64,000 bases of DNA from Vibrio sp. 10N.286.49.B3 (GTDB lineage: Bacteria; Pseudomonadota; Gammaproteobacteria; Enterobacterales; Vibrionaceae). The DNA lies in assembly GCF_002873395.1 (NCBI RefSeq), contig NZ_MCUV01000003.1:44616-108615 (forward strand), written 5' to 3'. The position numbers and the translations under genes were made by a program. The first letter of the stretch is position 1. Each line of letters starts with the position of its first letter. This document shows, piece by piece, positions 47,807-58,502 of the stretch. The notes under the pieces are model-generated. The model made no database searches. It was given only the letters and a program-made list of their open reading frames with translations, and was not told the DNA's origin.

Positions 47807-48136
47807 AATCTACCTTCTATCCATGCTAGACATTCCCACTACTACAAATGACTTAAAGCGAGGAGCCTTATTTTCAGGCCCTGTAGAACCACAATAATTG
47901 AATGTTAAAATGCTAATTTCATTATCCTAAACAATATACCTATTTGACTTTATGGTATATGTGTTTGTTTATTCTGGTGATGAAGTAATAAATAATCTTG
48001 GGTAATTGTGATGTCTATCCCGATCAATATGGCTTTGATTTGATGAAATATTAGTATGACTCAGTAAAGCAGGCTGAACTAGAAAGGATATGGCTACTCA
48101 AACAATAACCAATAGATTTCTCTATATTGCAGGCAC
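47807..48136. other. gene-free stretch between the island and tRNA-Ser
   Basis: About 330 AT-rich bases that hold the promoter of the HNH gene at one end. I see no integrase remnant and no second copy of the tRNA 3' end. Confidence 0.5.
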
Positions 48137-48163
48137 AAAAAAAGACGCCCTAGGACGTCTTTC
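48137..48163 (-). terminator. terminator of tRNA-Ser
   Basis: On the minus strand AAAGACGTCC and GGGCGTCTTT (one G-T pair, 2-base loop) are followed by further Ts, 10 bases past the CCA end. Confidence 0.8.
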
Positions 48164-48172
48164 TTCAGAATA

Positions 48173-48260
48173 TGGCGGTGAGGGAGGGATTCGAACCCTC
48201 GATACCTTGCGGTATACACACTTTCCAGGCGTGCTCCTTCGGCCACTCGGACACCTCACC
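48173..48260 (-). tRNA. tRNA-Ser (GGA)
   Basis: An 88-nt serine tRNA on the minus strand, with encoded CCA (48175-48173). The acceptor stem is GGTGAGG with CCTCACC, the anticodon loop is CTGGAAA with anticodon GGA, and a long variable arm (TATACCGCAAGGTA) and the T loop GGTTCGAATCC follow. It sits at the outer edge of the defence island. Confidence 0.97.
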
Positions 48261-48409
48261 AAATTTTGTTGTTAACCACTGTTTGGTCAACGAGCGTTAA
48301 TTTAATGTTTATGTGCTTGCTGGTCAAGTAAAAACATTAAAATATAGCTTAAAATAAACTGTTTGCTTAATTAGTGGCTTATTCGTTTAAAAACAAGCCA
48401 TTTATCGAC

Positions 48410-48862
48410 TTAAGATACTTGGTTTACGTAGGCTGGAACTTTAAACCACAGGCGACATTTATCTAAAAATACGCCATACAATACGCCAATAGCGCACGAA
48501 ACAATGGCATTACTCGCAACAGCGGTGACGATTTGCTCTGGTGATGCGCCAACCACTAATAAAATACACGCGTAAACCGGTGACTGGAACAGAACATAAG
48601 CCACAAGATCTGAAATCAACTTCATTTTTGAATCAGATGAAACTCGGTTGCCTTGGCGTAATACCCAATCACGGAAGACACCATAAGGCCATGCAATCGC
48701 AATATTGACAGGAATCGAAAGTAAACGTGACTCTAAAGACTGCTCAAATGTCATGCCAGAAATAAAAATCTCAATACACATTCCCGACACAAAACTAAAC
48801 ACGACCATAGCAAAAGTATCCGCTGCTGCATGACGAATACAAAATGGTGCACGAACTTTCAT
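48410..48862 (-). CDS. alaE: L-alanine exporter AlaE
   Basis: A small inner-membrane exporter of L-alanine (about 150 residues, four membrane helices). The matches to E. coli AlaE are clear: [48 protein letters not shown] and YGVFLDKCR. The frame is open back to 48901, but the ATG at 48862 fits the family length and is preceded by a purine-rich GGGGAAAGAG stretch. Single gene. Confidence 0.93.
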   Translation of the reverse strand: MKVRAPFCIRHAAADTFAMVVFSFVSGMCIEIFISGMTFEQSLESRLLSIPVNIAIAWPYGVFRDWVLRQGNRVSSDSKMKLISDLVAYVLFQSPVYACILLVVGASPEQIVTAVASNAIVSCAIGVLYGVFLDKCRLWFKVPAYVNQVS

Positions 48863-49105
48863 CTTCTCTTTCCCCGATATATAAAGCTTACAATTTTTCA
48901 ATTAACGATACAGAAAACCACTCTTTTAAATCAAAGCAGTTTATGGCGCTATTAAAACATACATTAAGCAGTTTATCTGACTGAAGTAAAAATGAATTTA
49001 TAGATCTATCACTATTAAGCAACAAAATTGTAGTGTTAAAAACTAATTACTCATTAATGATCCACAGAACAAGCTATCAGTAGTAACGCATGGTTAACTT
49101 GAGAT
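48863..49105. other. intergenic region without recognised element
   Basis: AT-rich, with no open frame of note; holds the alaE promoter. Confidence 0.45.
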
Positions 49106-49140
49106 ACAAAAAAGCCCCTGCTACTTACATAACAAGGGCT
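49106..49140 (-). terminator. terminator of the hybrid kinase gene
   Basis: On the minus strand AAGCCCTTG and CAGGGGCTT form a 9-bp stem (one G-T) followed by TTTTTT. Confidence 0.82.
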
Positions 49141-49193
49141 TAGAGAGGGGAATTAGCAGAAAATCAATCAGTGTTCGCCAGCGAAAACGCGGA

Positions 49194-51407
49194 TCAGAGC
49201 TTGGTCATATTCACTGAATCATCAGGTTGGAATTGGTAAAGCTTTGTCATGGCTAGATATAATGCATCATCGAGCTCGCGTTCGTTGATTGGTTTAGCGA
49301 CAATGCTATCAGCGCCCGCCCCCAGCATTCTATCGCGCGTCTCTTTGAACACATCGGCCGTACAACCAAAGATCAATACATCCTTCATAGGACCCGGCAT
49401 CTGCCTGATCCCTGATATCGACTCTACCCCATCCATCACTGGCATATGGTTATCCATCAAGATTAAATCAAACGCTTCCTCCATCACCGCTTCTATTGCC
49501 AATTGGCCGTTAGTCACACAGCGACAAGTAAAGCCTTTATTTTTCATGAAGGTTTCAATAATGATGGTGTTAGTTCGGTTATCTTCAACAATGAGCACTT
49601 TTAACCCACTATAATCGAGCTTATGGTGGCTATTTTGTTCGATCACAATGGGCATACAAGTTTCAACCGCAACGTGAACTTCAAAGCTGGTACCGATATT
49701 TAATTCACTGGTTAATGTCATATATCCACCCATTAACTCGACAATCTGTTTTACGATAGCAAGCCCTAAGCCGGTACCTCCAAACTGACGCGTGGTTGTC
49801 GAATCGACTTGTTCAAAAGGGTTGAATATGCGCTGCTGAGCCTCTTTAGGGATGCCTATACCGGAATCTCGTACTCGGATTAATAGATAGGTTGTCCCCT
49901 GCTGCTCATACTCTGATAAAAAGACTTCGATAAAGCCATGACTGGTAAATTTAAAGGCGTTATTGAGTAAGTTAAACAGTATCTGTCTAAGTCTTGCTTT
50001 ATCGGATAAATACCAACGATCTTTGGCGATGTCAGAGTAGACTTTAAAGCCCAACCCTTTTTCCTGACAAAGTGAGAAGTAGACACTATTGATGCTACCT
50101 ATAAGCGACTCTAATGGAAATTGTGTTTCATCGAGTTCGAGTTTACCTTGCTCTATTTTAGAGAAGTCGAGGATCTCGTTGAGTAACTTCATCATGTGAT
50201 CACCCGAGTCATACAGCATACGTAGGTATTTCTTCTGGGTATCATCTAACTCTGTTTTTAAGAGCAGTTGCGCTGTCCCTAGCACCCCATTCATCGGCGT
50301 TCTTATTTCGTGGGAAAGCGTTGCAAGAAAAGCGGTTTTGGCATCGGTTGAAGCTTGAGCCTTGCGTTTTTCCGCTTCTAAATAGACGGTCTTATTATTA
50401 AACGCCTCGATCAGTTGGCCAATCTCATCTTTACTGGAGTAATCAATATCGATAATACCGCCAGCTTGAGAATCCCCCACCTTGTGTCCAATATCGGTTA
50501 TCGGTTTGAGTAAGTAGCGATTGATCAAGTAATAACCGGCCATTACGCACATTAATAGCATTGGAATAATCGCTAACTCTATATTAACGACTTGTGAGAA
50601 CACTTCATCATCAACTAAACGCTCTGAATTAATTACCGACAATTGCCAATTAAATTCATCGAATCGATAATGACTGATATAAATCCCATCATGTATATCA
50701 AATTTATGCTCGGTTATTAGCGTGCCGTAGTTATCACGAACGACTACACCTAATTGATATTCTTCGGCATGTTTTTTTACCAAAGACATCAATTCTTTTA
50801 GGGAGAGATCGATGGTAACAACGCCAGCAAAGCGCTCATGATGATAATACGGCATAGAGGCAGTGATCATTTGGACATGTGTGAAGGAGTCAATATAGAC
50901 ATCAGACCAAACAACGGTTTGCGAAGGTTTATTTACCACTGCGGTGTACCATGACTCTTCATGATAAGGCGAGGATTGCGGGTTGTTATAGGAAAAGATT
51001 TGATCGACTTGACCGTTATGACGATTGAAAAACAGGCTGGACAGGCGCTCATTGGGATCGATGCTATAAGGTTCTGGCCAAATTCCGCCACTGACAACCG
51101 CGCCAATATCACCAGAGAAGAGCTCGATTAAAAGTTGACGTAGGTGGTTTTGTTTTGCGCCAGATGGAACCAGTTCAGTATTGGCGATAGCCCTTAAACT
51201 GTACAGCAATCCTTGTGAATTACTTAACGGACCGTCTATTTTACGAGCCAGTAATTGCGTTCGTAAATCTAAATGGTTTTGTAGTTTTTCTCGTACTGGA
51301 GGTTCGACGACAACCTGTGTGATCCCACCAATCATTGCGATAATAAAACAGAGGTAAACGGCTAATGCAATGATGCTTTTTTTCTTGAGGGAAGCGCTAA
51401 TATCCAT
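49194..51407 (-). CDS. hybrid sensor histidine kinase with dCache sensor
   Basis: A 737-residue protein: membrane helix (about 13-33), double-Cache periplasmic sensor (to about 270), second helix (about 275-297), HAMP (about 298-345), HisKA with SHEIRTPMNG, and HATPase with NLLNNAFKF, DSGIGIP and FGGTGLGLA. A C-terminal receiver follows, with VLIVEDNRTN and the phospho-acceptor Asp in ILMDNHMPVMDG. There is no HPt domain, so an external phosphotransfer protein is expected. No response-regulator gene is adjacent. Signal unknown. Confidence 0.93.
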   Translation of the reverse strand: MDISASLKKKSIIALAVYLCFIIAMIGGITQVVVEPPVREKLQNHLDLRTQLLARKIDGPLSNSQGLLYSLRAIANTELVPSGAKQNHLRQLLIELFSGDIGAVVSGGIWPEPYSIDPNERLSSLFFNRHNGQVDQIFSYNNPQSSPYHEESWYTAVVNKPSQTVVWSDVYIDSFTHVQMITASMPYYHHERFAGVVTIDLSLKELMSLVKKHAEEYQLGVVVRDNYGTLITEHKFDIHDGIYISHYRFDEFNWQLSVINSERLVDDEVFSQVVNIELAIIPMLLMCVMAGYYLINRYLLKPITDIGHKVGDSQAGGIIDIDYSSKDEIGQLIEAFNNKTVYLEAEKRKAQASTDAKTAFLATLSHEIRTPMNGVLGTAQLLLKTELDDTQKKYLRMLYDSGDHMMKLLNEILDFSKIEQGKLELDETQFPLESLIGSINSVYFSLCQEKGLGFKVYSDIAKDRWYLSDKARLRQILFNLLNNAFKFTSHGFIEVFLSEYEQQGTTYLLIRVRDSGIGIPKEAQQRIFNPFEQVDSTTTRQFGGTGLGLAIVKQIVELMGGYMTLTSELNIGTSFEVHVAVETCMPIVIEQNSHHKLDYSGLKVLIVEDNRTNTIIIETFMKNKGFTCRCVTNGQLAIEAVMEEAFDLILMDNHMPVMDGVESISGIRQMPGPMKDVLIFGCTADVFKETRDRMLGAGADSIVAKPINERELDDALYLAMTKLYQFQPDDSVNMTKL

Positions 51408-51536
51408 ATTTAATCTACATTTATTCCATTAGGACAACACTATAGTTTATAGAGTCGGACATCAAGGCTTTTTCCCTTAGCCATAGATTGGTAAACTAAA
51501 GGTATTCCTTCATTATTAACCATACGGTATTTTATT

Positions 51537-52106
51537 TTGACATTAACAGCAATTCTTTCGTTGCCTGAACTTGAAGGCAAACTGCTTACTGAAGCAAAAA
51601 CTCAAGGCTTTGTTGCTGCCATGGCTGCGGCGCCTAATGTATTATCACCTGAAGAGTGGCTTCCTTTCTTATGGGGTGGTCAAGAGACGGCACCATTTAC
51701 TGACGGTGAACAGTTAGAGCAATATATTGAGTGCATCATTAGCTTATGGAATGATTACCGCCCTGCTCTACTTGATGGCGAATGGCTATGGCCTGAAGGC
51801 TGTGCGCTTGATGATGCTGAAATCGTTAACGAAGCTGGACGCGATTTCTGTGAAGGCTTATTACAAGGTTGGCAAATCTCGCGTGACGATTGGGAAACGC
51901 TAATGCCTGAAGAGAGTGAAGATAATGCGCTTCTTGGTGGCGTTTTATTGTCACTAAGTATGTTATTTGATCCTGAAACTTCGATTGCGACTTTAGCAGA
52001 ACAAGGCATCGATGGTTTGGAGCAGTTTGAAGAGATCTTTAATGCCGTACCTGTGATGCTTTGTGGCTTAACGCAGCGTGGTGTGACTTTGGCTCAACAG
52101 CAGTAA
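51537..52106 (+). CDS. UPF0149 (YgfB/YecA-type) protein
   Basis: A 189-residue acidic protein of the UPF0149 family (EWLPFLWGGQE, FCEGLLQGWQIS, LLGGVLLSLSMLFDPE). It lacks the C-terminal zinc-binding SEC-C motif of E. coli YecA. No ATG is available: the frame opens downstream of a stop at 51492, and TTG at 51537 (or an ATT upstream) must be used. Function unknown. Confidence 0.8.
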   Translation: MTLTAILSLPELEGKLLTEAKTQGFVAAMAAAPNVLSPEEWLPFLWGGQETAPFTDGEQLEQYIECIISLWNDYRPALLDGEWLWPEGCALDDAEIVNEAGRDFCEGLLQGWQISRDDWETLMPEESEDNALLGGVLLSLSMLFDPETSIATLAEQGIDGLEQFEEIFNAVPVMLCGLTQRGVTLAQQQ

Positions 52107-52147
52107 CCTTGGTTTAGTAACAGACAATCTCTGCCAAAAGCAATAAG

Positions 52148-52207
52148 TAAGCCTCTACCCTTTTGACTGATAAGAGTTGATAAACTAGAGGCTTATACTG
52201 CTTATTT
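52148..52207. terminator. convergent terminator hairpin
   Basis: TAAGCCTCTA (52148-52157) pairs with TAGAGGCTTA (52186-52195) with a long loop, between the converging UPF0149 and channel genes. The long loop lowers certainty. Confidence 0.5.
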
Positions 52208-52212
52208 TGAGG

Positions 52213-53244
52213 CTATAAACGCTCCCAATCAAACTGCTCGACGCGCTCATCAGCGATATAGAACAACTTACAACCTGGTGTGACTTCCATATCTAAACTT
52301 GGGTTAAGCTCCATGCCTTTGTCTTTATCAATTGCGATTAATGTCGCCTGATACTCTTTCTTTAATAGCATGAAAATAGACTCGACGTTTATCACGGGCT
52401 TATCTAGTGGGTAAGTCGTTGAATACTGTGTCATGCCTCGTGTTGAACTTAATAGCTCTTGATGTAAGGCACTTGAACCTGGATCGACCGCGGCTTTAGC
52501 CAGCATTTCTGCACCAACGGCTGGGATACATTCTGAATTAGGACAGTGTTGACGTAGAAGTTGGCTTAATGCTTCGTCTTTGAAGGAGACTAATAGATGG
52601 GCATTCGGGTTTCGATTAGAGCAATATAAGGCAGCGGAAAGCGTGACATCATCTTCAGGGTTATCAATAAGAATACAGCTGGCTTGCTCTAAATGGGTTT
52701 TGTCCATCTCTTGCCCATCGGTATAGCTGTTCACTTTAACAAACTCAATCTCACCGGGCAGTGGGTTTTCAATGTCTGAGCGCGTACACAATACAATCGG
52801 TCGCTTACCTGTTTCTTCATGTTGTAGCATGCGAATAAGATGGATGGTTCGTTGCTCATTCCAGCCTAATATTAAAATATGCGCTTTCACTCTGACACTC
52901 CGTTTTCCTAATAATCCTGATCGCCAATAATGCACGGCTTGACTGGCCATTTTTCCTAACAGCGCAGCAAAAAGGCTTAATCCACCGGGGATAATAACCA
53001 GTATCACCACCCATTTACCTAACTCTGTTTCTGGTGACATGTCTCCATAACCGACGGTACTGGCAGTCACGGCTAAGTAATAGAGAAAGTCGGTAATGGT
53101 TACCGTTAATGCCGTTTCGCCCGCCATTTTTAGCAAACACCACGACAACACTAGGTAAATTAAAAACAGTACTAAGAGATTTTTACCACCAAGATCGTGC
53201 AAGTTGGATTTCAACCACCGCCTTAGTTGTAACCAAATGAGCAT
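52213..53244 (-). CDS. potassium channel with RCK domain
   Basis: A 343-residue inner-membrane protein. Two membrane helices flank a pore loop with the K+ filter TVGYGD (about residue 63). A cytoplasmic RCK/TrkA-N domain begins at AHILILGWNEQ and a TrkA-C-like part lies at the end. Similar two-helix channels regulate potassium or membrane potential; the ligand bound by the RCK domain is not shown. The nadA gene lies upstream on the same strand, with a terminator between. Confidence 0.88.
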   Translation of the reverse strand: MLIWLQLRRWLKSNLHDLGGKNLLVLFLIYLVLSWCLLKMAGETALTVTITDFLYYLAVTASTVGYGDMSPETELGKWVVILVIIPGGLSLFAALLGKMASQAVHYWRSGLLGKRSVRVKAHILILGWNEQRTIHLIRMLQHEETGKRPIVLCTRSDIENPLPGEIEFVKVNSYTDGQEMDKTHLEQASCILIDNPEDDVTLSAALYCSNRNPNAHLLVSFKDEALSQLLRQHCPNSECIPAVGAEMLAKAAVDPGSSALHQELLSSTRGMTQYSTTYPLDKPVINVESIFMLLKKEYQATLIAIDKDKGMELNPSLDMEVTPGCKLFYIADERVEQFDWERL

Positions 53245-53313
53245 AATGTTCTCACTGTGTATTCAATGTCCTTTAAGTGTATATGCTAATTGATAATCGA
53301 AAAGTGGCCGATG

Positions 53314-53343
53314 AAAAAAAACCAGCGAAGATATCGCTGGTTT
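53314..53343 (-). terminator. terminator of nadA
   Basis: AAACCAGCGA (53319-53328) pairs with TCGCTGGTTT (53334-53343); on the minus strand a run of seven Ts follows. Confidence 0.88.
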
Positions 53344-53393
53344 AGGTAATGTGATCACTTATTTACAGTGATTAGCCGGCAGTAGAAACGCGC

Positions 53394-54455
53394 TTAAGCA
53401 TTTCCCTTCACTTTCAGGTTGAGTTGCTCTGCAAAGTCCAGCATACGATTTAATGGGATCAAGGATTTCACTCTGATCGCTTCTGGAACAAAGACTTCAT
53501 GCGTCTCTCCACCTTCAACCAATGCAGCTTCAATCGCTTTTAGTCCATTCATCGCCATCCACGGGCAATGTGCACAGCTACGACATGTAGCACCTGCACC
53601 TGCGGTTGGCGCTTCTACCAACTCTTTTTCCGGTACTAGCTGCTGCATCTTAAAGAAAATGCCTTTATCTGTCGCAACAATCAGTTTTTGCTGAGGTAGC
53701 TCTTTTGCTGCTTTAATTAATTGGCTGGTTGAACCAACGGCATCAGCAAGTGCAACCACACTGGCTGGTGATTCAGGGTGAACAAGGATTGCCGCCTCTG
53801 GGTATACCGCTTTCATGTCTTTTAGTGCTTGAGCTGAGAATTCATCATGCACCACACACTCACCTTGCCATAACAGCATATCAGCGCCGGTTTTATTGGC
53901 AATGTAAGAGCCTAAGTGACGGTCTGGACCCCAGATGATTTTTTTGTCATCGGCATCAAGGTGGTCAACAATTTCAAGGGCAATACTTGAGGTTACAATC
54001 CAATCGGCACGCGCCTTGACTGCTGCAGAAGTGTTGGCATAAACCACAACGGTATGATCAGGGTGAGCATCACAAAATTGAGTAAACTCTTCAGCCGGAC
54101 AACCAAGATCCAGTGAACACTCTGCGTCTAAGGTTGGCATTAGAATGCGTTTTTCTGGTGTTAGGATCTTGGCAGATTCACCCATAAAACGTACACCAGC
54201 GATGATAAGTGTGCTGGCAGTATGGCGATTACCAAACTTTGCCATCTCTAAAGAATCACCGACAAAACCACCGGTTTCTTCCGCTAAGGCTTGGATTTCT
54301 GGATCGGTATAATAATGGGCAATAAGAACGGCATCTTTTTGTTTTAATAGTTCTTTAATCGATGCAATGTGTGCTTGTTTTTGCTCATCAGTAAGCGGCA
54401 CAGGTTTTGCGGGAAATGGGTAGACGGTATCGATTTTATCTAAAATATGCTTCAT
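53394..54455 (-). CDS. nadA: quinolinate synthase A
   Basis: A 4Fe-4S enzyme that condenses iminoaspartate with dihydroxyacetone phosphate to quinolinate in NAD synthesis. The 353-residue product has [12 protein letters not shown] near the start. Of the three cluster cysteines, one lies in the N-terminal CSLDLGCP region, one in the middle and one in [10 protein letters not shown]. It sits next to the tol-pal genes, as in E. coli. Single gene with its own terminator. Confidence 0.96.
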   Translation of the reverse strand: MKHILDKIDTVYPFPAKPVPLTDEQKQAHIASIKELLKQKDAVLIAHYYTDPEIQALAEETGGFVGDSLEMAKFGNRHTASTLIIAGVRFMGESAKILTPEKRILMPTLDAECSLDLGCPAEEFTQFCDAHPDHTVVVYANTSAAVKARADWIVTSSIALEIVDHLDADDKKIIWGPDRHLGSYIANKTGADMLLWQGECVVHDEFSAQALKDMKAVYPEAAILVHPESPASVVALADAVGSTSQLIKAAKELPQQKLIVATDKGIFFKMQQLVPEKELVEAPTAGAGATCRSCAHCPWMAMNGLKAIEAALVEGGETHEVFVPEAIRVKSLIPLNRMLDFAEQLNLKVKGNA

Positions 54456-54550
54456 AACTCAAGCTCTATGCTACTGCTAATAATCTCTCGATTGTACACC
54501 CTAAAAGGCGTGATAATCAAAAGAGAATCACCTTGATAGAATTAGTGAGG

Positions 54551-54593
54551 CATAAAAAAGGCCAACCATGTCATCGATGACATCATTGGCCTC
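54551..54593 (-). terminator. terminator of the tol-pal operon
   Basis: GGCCAA (54560-54565) pairs with TTGGCC (54586-54591), with an inner ATGTCATCGATGACAT palindrome. A run of Ts follows on the minus strand. Confidence 0.88.
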
Positions 54594-54614
54594 TTTAAAT
54601 CACACTAATAATGA

Positions 54615-55385
54615 CTATAAATGTGTACTTGCAATTTTCGCTGACGCTGAGCCAGGGTACTCACTGATCACTTGCTGATAATATTTTTTAGCCTGCGCCG
54701 CATTATTATTACGAGCAGAGATATCACCCAGTTTTACGAGTGCATCAGCGCGTTTATTCGAATCAGAATAAGCAACGACAGCAGCAAAACTCTTCACTGC
54801 ATCTTTATCTTGTTTCTTAGCAAAATAAAGTTGCCCTAACCAATAATGGGAGTTAGGTGTAAAGGTTGAGTCAGGGAAATCTTGCTGAAACTGTTGAAAT
54901 GCTGCGATAGCACCGGTGTAATCACGTTGCTTTAAGATTAAATCAACCGCATTTTGGTAAGCGGTCTGTTCATCAGCATTAGTACTAAAAGTACCCGTTA
55001 ATGCAGATTCATCTTTATCAACAACCACTGGGGCTACTTGAGAGTTTTTAACTTCATTGCGAATACGATCAAGTTCTATAAATAGCTCTCGTTGGCGATC
55101 CAACATTTGTTTCATATCGTAGCTATTTCTTTCAAGTTCACCACGAAGTGTGCTTATTTCTAGCGACATATCACTTAATTGCTGCTGCATCTCTAATTGG
55201 ACACGGTTACGATTAAGTAATAAACGTTCAAGACGTTGAACTTCTGTTTCCGAAGAAGCTGAAGCCGTCGCACTATTGTTTGGGGTACTGTTTAGATCAG
55301 ATACTGGGGCTGGTGCAGCAAATGCGATATTCGCTGCACTAGCCAGTAACGAAAGCGTCACAGCACGCTTTAAGTTACCGAACAT
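54615..55385 (-). CDS. cpoB: cell division coordinator CpoB (YbgF)
   Basis: A periplasmic Tol-Pal accessory that links outer-membrane constriction to peptidoglycan synthesis by PBP1B. The 256-residue product has a signal peptide (about 1-24), an N-terminal trimeric coiled coil (about 45-115) and C-terminal TPR repeats (ALKYYQQVISEYPGS-type, here AQAKKYYQQVISEYPGS). It follows pal by 16 bases; last gene of the operon. Confidence 0.94.
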   Translation of the reverse strand: MFGNLKRAVTLSLLASAANIAFAAPAPVSDLNSTPNNSATASASSETEVQRLERLLLNRNRVQLEMQQQLSDMSLEISTLRGELERNSYDMKQMLDRQRELFIELDRIRNEVKNSQVAPVVVDKDESALTGTFSTNADEQTAYQNAVDLILKQRDYTGAIAAFQQFQQDFPDSTFTPNSHYWLGQLYFAKKQDKDAVKSFAAVVAYSDSNKRADALVKLGDISARNNNAAQAKKYYQQVISEYPGSASAKIASTHL

Positions 55386-55401
55386 GAGGCTCTATCCTCA
55401 A

Positions 55402-55950
55402 TTAGTATACTAGAACTGCGCGGCGGTTCTTAGCATAGATTTCTTCAGATTGACCTAATAGAAGAGGCTTCTCTTCACCATAGCTTACAATCGAAATTTG
55501 GTTTGCTTCAACACCCAGTGCTTCAAGGTACTTTGATACAGCTTCAGCACGGCGCTCACCTAGTGCGATGTTGTACTCAGGTGTACCACGTTCATCAGCA
55601 TGACCTTCAATCGTTACTTTGATTGCTGGGTTCTTGCTTAGGTACGATGCGTGAGCTGAAAGCATATCTTGGTAATCGCTTGCAATTGTTGAGTTATCAA
55701 AAGCAAAGTAGATTGTTTGTGTTTCACGTAGTGCTTGCTCTTTAAGCTCTTGCTCAGAAAGTTGGTCATTAGCATCAATCGGTGAAACAACCGTTGTATC
55801 GATGCCAGTTTCAGCGCCAGGTGCGATTGCTTGGTTTGTTTCTGAACCCGTTGTCGTTGATGACGCGGCTTCATCTGTTGAACTACATGCTGTCACTGCT
55901 AATACAGGGAGAGCAATTAATAGTCCCTTCAGTACTTTGTTTAGTTGCAT
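55402..55950 (-). CDS. pal: peptidoglycan-associated lipoprotein Pal
   Basis: Outer-membrane lipoprotein that binds peptidoglycan and TolB. A signal with lipobox VTAC is followed by an Ser/Thr-rich linker and an OmpA-type domain with [19 protein letters not shown], the diaminopimelate-binding region. The product is 182 residues (E. coli 173). Lies between tolB and cpoB. Confidence 0.97.
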   Translation of the reverse strand: MQLNKVLKGLLIALPVLAVTACSSTDEAASSTTTGSETNQAIAPGAETGIDTTVVSPIDANDQLSEQELKEQALRETQTIYFAFDNSTIASDYQDMLSAHASYLSKNPAIKVTIEGHADERGTPEYNIALGERRAEAVSKYLEALGVEANQISIVSYGEEKPLLLGQSEEIYAKNRRAVLVY

Positions 55951-56007
55951 TTTATTTTCCTTTTTAAAAACTCATTATTACAAAAACATAACTGTCTAAA
56001 ACAGTAA

Positions 56008-57360
56008 TTATAAGAATGGAGACCAGGCTGGCGCTCTTACTCGTCCATTGGTAGCCGGCAGTTGAGCTTTAAATCGCCCATCAATCGAGACCATAGATAG
56101 CACATTGGTTTTATTATAAATTGAGCTATAAATAACCATTCCACCATTTGGAGCAATACTTGGTGATTCATCTAAAAGTGTGCTTGTTAAAATTTGTACA
56201 GCACCACTATCAAGATCTTGTTTCGCTAAGTTGAAGCCTGAATTACTGCGATTGACCATGATCAAAAAACGTCCATCTGGTGTGATTTGACCACCTAAGT
56301 TCTGACTACCTTGCCAAGTAATACGCTTTGTTGCGTTATCGGCAAGATCAACCTGATAAATTTGTGGTCGTCCACCGCGATCTGAAGTAAAGATCAGTGA
56401 TTGACCATCTGGATGCCAATACGGTTCTGTATTGTTTGCACGCCCTTGAGTGATCTGCTTGAGTTTACGAGTGGCTAAATCCATTGTGTAGACTTGCAAA
56501 CTGCCTGTTTTAGATAAAACCAAAGCTAAACTTTTCCCATCTGGTGAGAATCTTGGCGCACCATTATGACGAGGGTATGACGTTAATTTTTCACGTTCAC
56601 CGGTATAGATATTCATCATGTAAATTTCAGCTTGGTTATTCTGAAAACTTACATAAGCCAAACTTTTTCCATCTGGTGACCAAGCCGGTGACATAAGTGG
56701 CTGCTTAGAACGCAAAACAAGACGTTCGTTATAGCCATCATAGTCAGCAACTCTTAATTGGTATGGGTATTCATCTTCGTCTTTCACAACGACATAAGCG
56801 ATTCGAGTCAAAAATGCCCCACGCTCACCCGTTAGCTCTTGATAGACAAGATCGGCAATGCGGTGTGCGTACTCACGCAGACGAGGGCCTGGTACTGTCG
56901 CACGCTTATTGAATAAAACATGGTCTTTTGACAGGACTAATTCACCGCTGTCACTCAATGCGCGACTTTGCCCTTGTGTGAGTTGCCCTCGGACAATATC
57001 AATCAACTGATAACTCACCACATATGCACCATCGGCATTTTGGCTAATCGTACCGGTAAGCAGTGAATCCACCCCTAAAGATGTCCACGCATTAAAATCG
57101 ACATCACTATCTTGATAAGGCGTTTGCGGCATTTTACTCGTCGCAACTGGGCTAAATTTACCACTGCGCTGTAAATCAGAAGAGATGATCGCAGACACAT
57201 CATGAGGTAACGCTTCGCCCCCCTCCCACTTAAATGGAACAATGGCGATAGGTCTTGCTGAGTTAATACCATCAGTAATAACCAACTCTAAAGCTGCATT
57301 TGCGTATTGAATGCTACTTGTCATTATAACAAGCAGACTTAGCATTAATTTCTTTAACAC
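56008..57360 (-). CDS. tolB: Tol-Pal system protein TolB
   Basis: Periplasmic protein with a signal peptide (about 1-22), an N-terminal TolB domain and a six-bladed beta-propeller. The propeller has repeated SPDGKSLA and AWSPDG motifs. The 450-residue product binds Pal and the TolA C-terminus. It follows tolA by 13 bases. Confidence 0.97.
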   Translation of the reverse strand: MLKKLMLSLLVIMTSSIQYANAALELVITDGINSARPIAIVPFKWEGGEALPHDVSAIISSDLQRSGKFSPVATSKMPQTPYQDSDVDFNAWTSLGVDSLLTGTISQNADGAYVVSYQLIDIVRGQLTQGQSRALSDSGELVLSKDHVLFNKRATVPGPRLREYAHRIADLVYQELTGERGAFLTRIAYVVVKDEDEYPYQLRVADYDGYNERLVLRSKQPLMSPAWSPDGKSLAYVSFQNNQAEIYMMNIYTGEREKLTSYPRHNGAPRFSPDGKSLALVLSKTGSLQVYTMDLATRKLKQITQGRANNTEPYWHPDGQSLIFTSDRGGRPQIYQVDLADNATKRITWQGSQNLGGQITPDGRFLIMVNRSNSGFNLAKQDLDSGAVQILTSTLLDESPSIAPNGGMVIYSSIYNKTNVLSMVSIDGRFKAQLPATNGRVRAPAWSPFL

Positions 57361-57373
57361 AATTTTATCCTTG

Positions 57374-58489
57374 TTACTCAGGTGCCACGGTTAAATTGAT
57401 ATTTTTTAATTGATTCACTATTTCAATATCACTTGGTAATGGAAAAGCGCTCACTTGGGCAACGGCACGTTTGGTTGCAGCGCACAACTGATTATCTCCA
57501 CCTAGAATCGATAAGCTACCAACGATTGCGTCCGACCCTGTTGGTATCAGGGTTAGGTTAACCATACACGACTTTCCGTTATACCTATCTTCTAGTAATA
57601 AGTTTTGTTGGATTAGTTGGGTATAAATCGCCCCATAACGCTGAGTTTCTGATGATATAAATTGTTGACGCGCTGAACTATTTCGTGATGTTTCACTCTC
57701 TAATCCGGCAAAAATATCATTCATCGCGGCTTCTTGCTCTTCACGTTCTTTTTTCAAACGCTCAAGACGTTGCTGCTCTTTTTTCGCTTTTTCAGCCGCC
57801 TCTTTCGCTGCCTTCTCTTTCGCTATACGTTCTTGCTCTGCTCTTTCTGCGGCTTCTTTCTCTTTACGAGCTTTTTCTGCTGCTTCCTTAGCCGCTTTTT
57901 CTTGTGCGATACGCTCTTTTTCCGCTTTAGCAATCGCCGCTTCTTTCGCCACTCTTTCCGCTTCTGCTTTTGCAATAGCCGCTTGTTTTGCTACTCGCTC
58001 TGCTTCCGCTTTTTTCAGTGCCGCTTCTTTAACTTTGCGCTCGGCTTCCGCTTTCTCAGCACGTTGTTTCTCTTGAGCGGCGCGAGCTTCTTCAACTTTA
58101 CGTTGCTTTTCTTGCTCAACACGTTTCTTTTCTGCTTCACGAGCCGCTTTAGCTTCTTGAGTTTGCTGCTCTTTTAGCTTGCGGATATTTTCTTCTCGCT
58201 GACGACGCTCTTTTTCTAATCGTTCACTTTCACGGCGCAACTTATCAAGGCGATCTTGCTCCTTTTTAGCCGCTGCTTCACGTTGTTGACGGATCTCATT
58301 AGCTTGCTTACGAACGGCTTGTGGATCAATCACAACAGCTTGAACCATGTTACCCATCGGCTCTGGCTTAGAGGGCATCCAATCCGCGCCCCACAGTAAA
58401 ACGACAATCAACACTGCATGCATGAAAAAAGAGATGGCGATTGGCTTGCCGTAACTTGATTGATTCGTTTTTCTTCTAGTCTCTTTCAT
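57374..58489 (-). CDS. tolA: Tol-Pal system protein TolA
   Basis: A 371-residue protein with one N-terminal membrane helix (about 18-36). A long Ala/Lys/Glu-rich helical rod follows (about 60-260, with repeats such as [14 protein letters not shown]), then a C-terminal domain (about 270-371) that reaches the outer membrane. It transfers energy from TolQR to Pal. The rod sequence is repetitive at the DNA level, and its opposite strand is open as a shadow. Confidence 0.95.
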   Translation of the reverse strand: MKETRRKTNQSSYGKPIAISFFMHAVLIVVLLWGADWMPSKPEPMGNMVQAVVIDPQAVRKQANEIRQQREAAAKKEQDRLDKLRRESERLEKERRQREENIRKLKEQQTQEAKAAREAEKKRVEQEKQRKVEEARAAQEKQRAEKAEAERKVKEAALKKAEAERVAKQAAIAKAEAERVAKEAAIAKAEKERIAQEKAAKEAAEKARKEKEAAERAEQERIAKEKAAKEAAEKAKKEQQRLERLKKEREEQEAAMNDIFAGLESETSRNSSARQQFISSETQRYGAIYTQLIQQNLLLEDRYNGKSCMVNLTLIPTGSDAIVGSLSILGGDNQLCAATKRAVAQVSAFPLPSDIEIVNQLKNINLTVAPE

Positions 58490-58502
58490 AATGGGTTCGA
58501 AT

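Noticed and set aside
34099..48172. CRISPR array or transposon ends in the island
   Set aside because: No regularly spaced short repeats, no transposase or integrase, and no terminal inverted repeats found on either strand.
48090..48275. Plus-strand open frame of 61 codons over the tRNA region
   Set aside because: It is the antisense of tRNA-Ser and its terminator; the peptide GGIRTLD is a well-known artefact of serine tRNA genes.
57734..58177. Phe/Leu-rich plus-strand frame of 147 codons
   Set aside because: It is the shadow of the Ala/Lys/Glu-rich rod of tolA; such repeats leave the opposite strand open.
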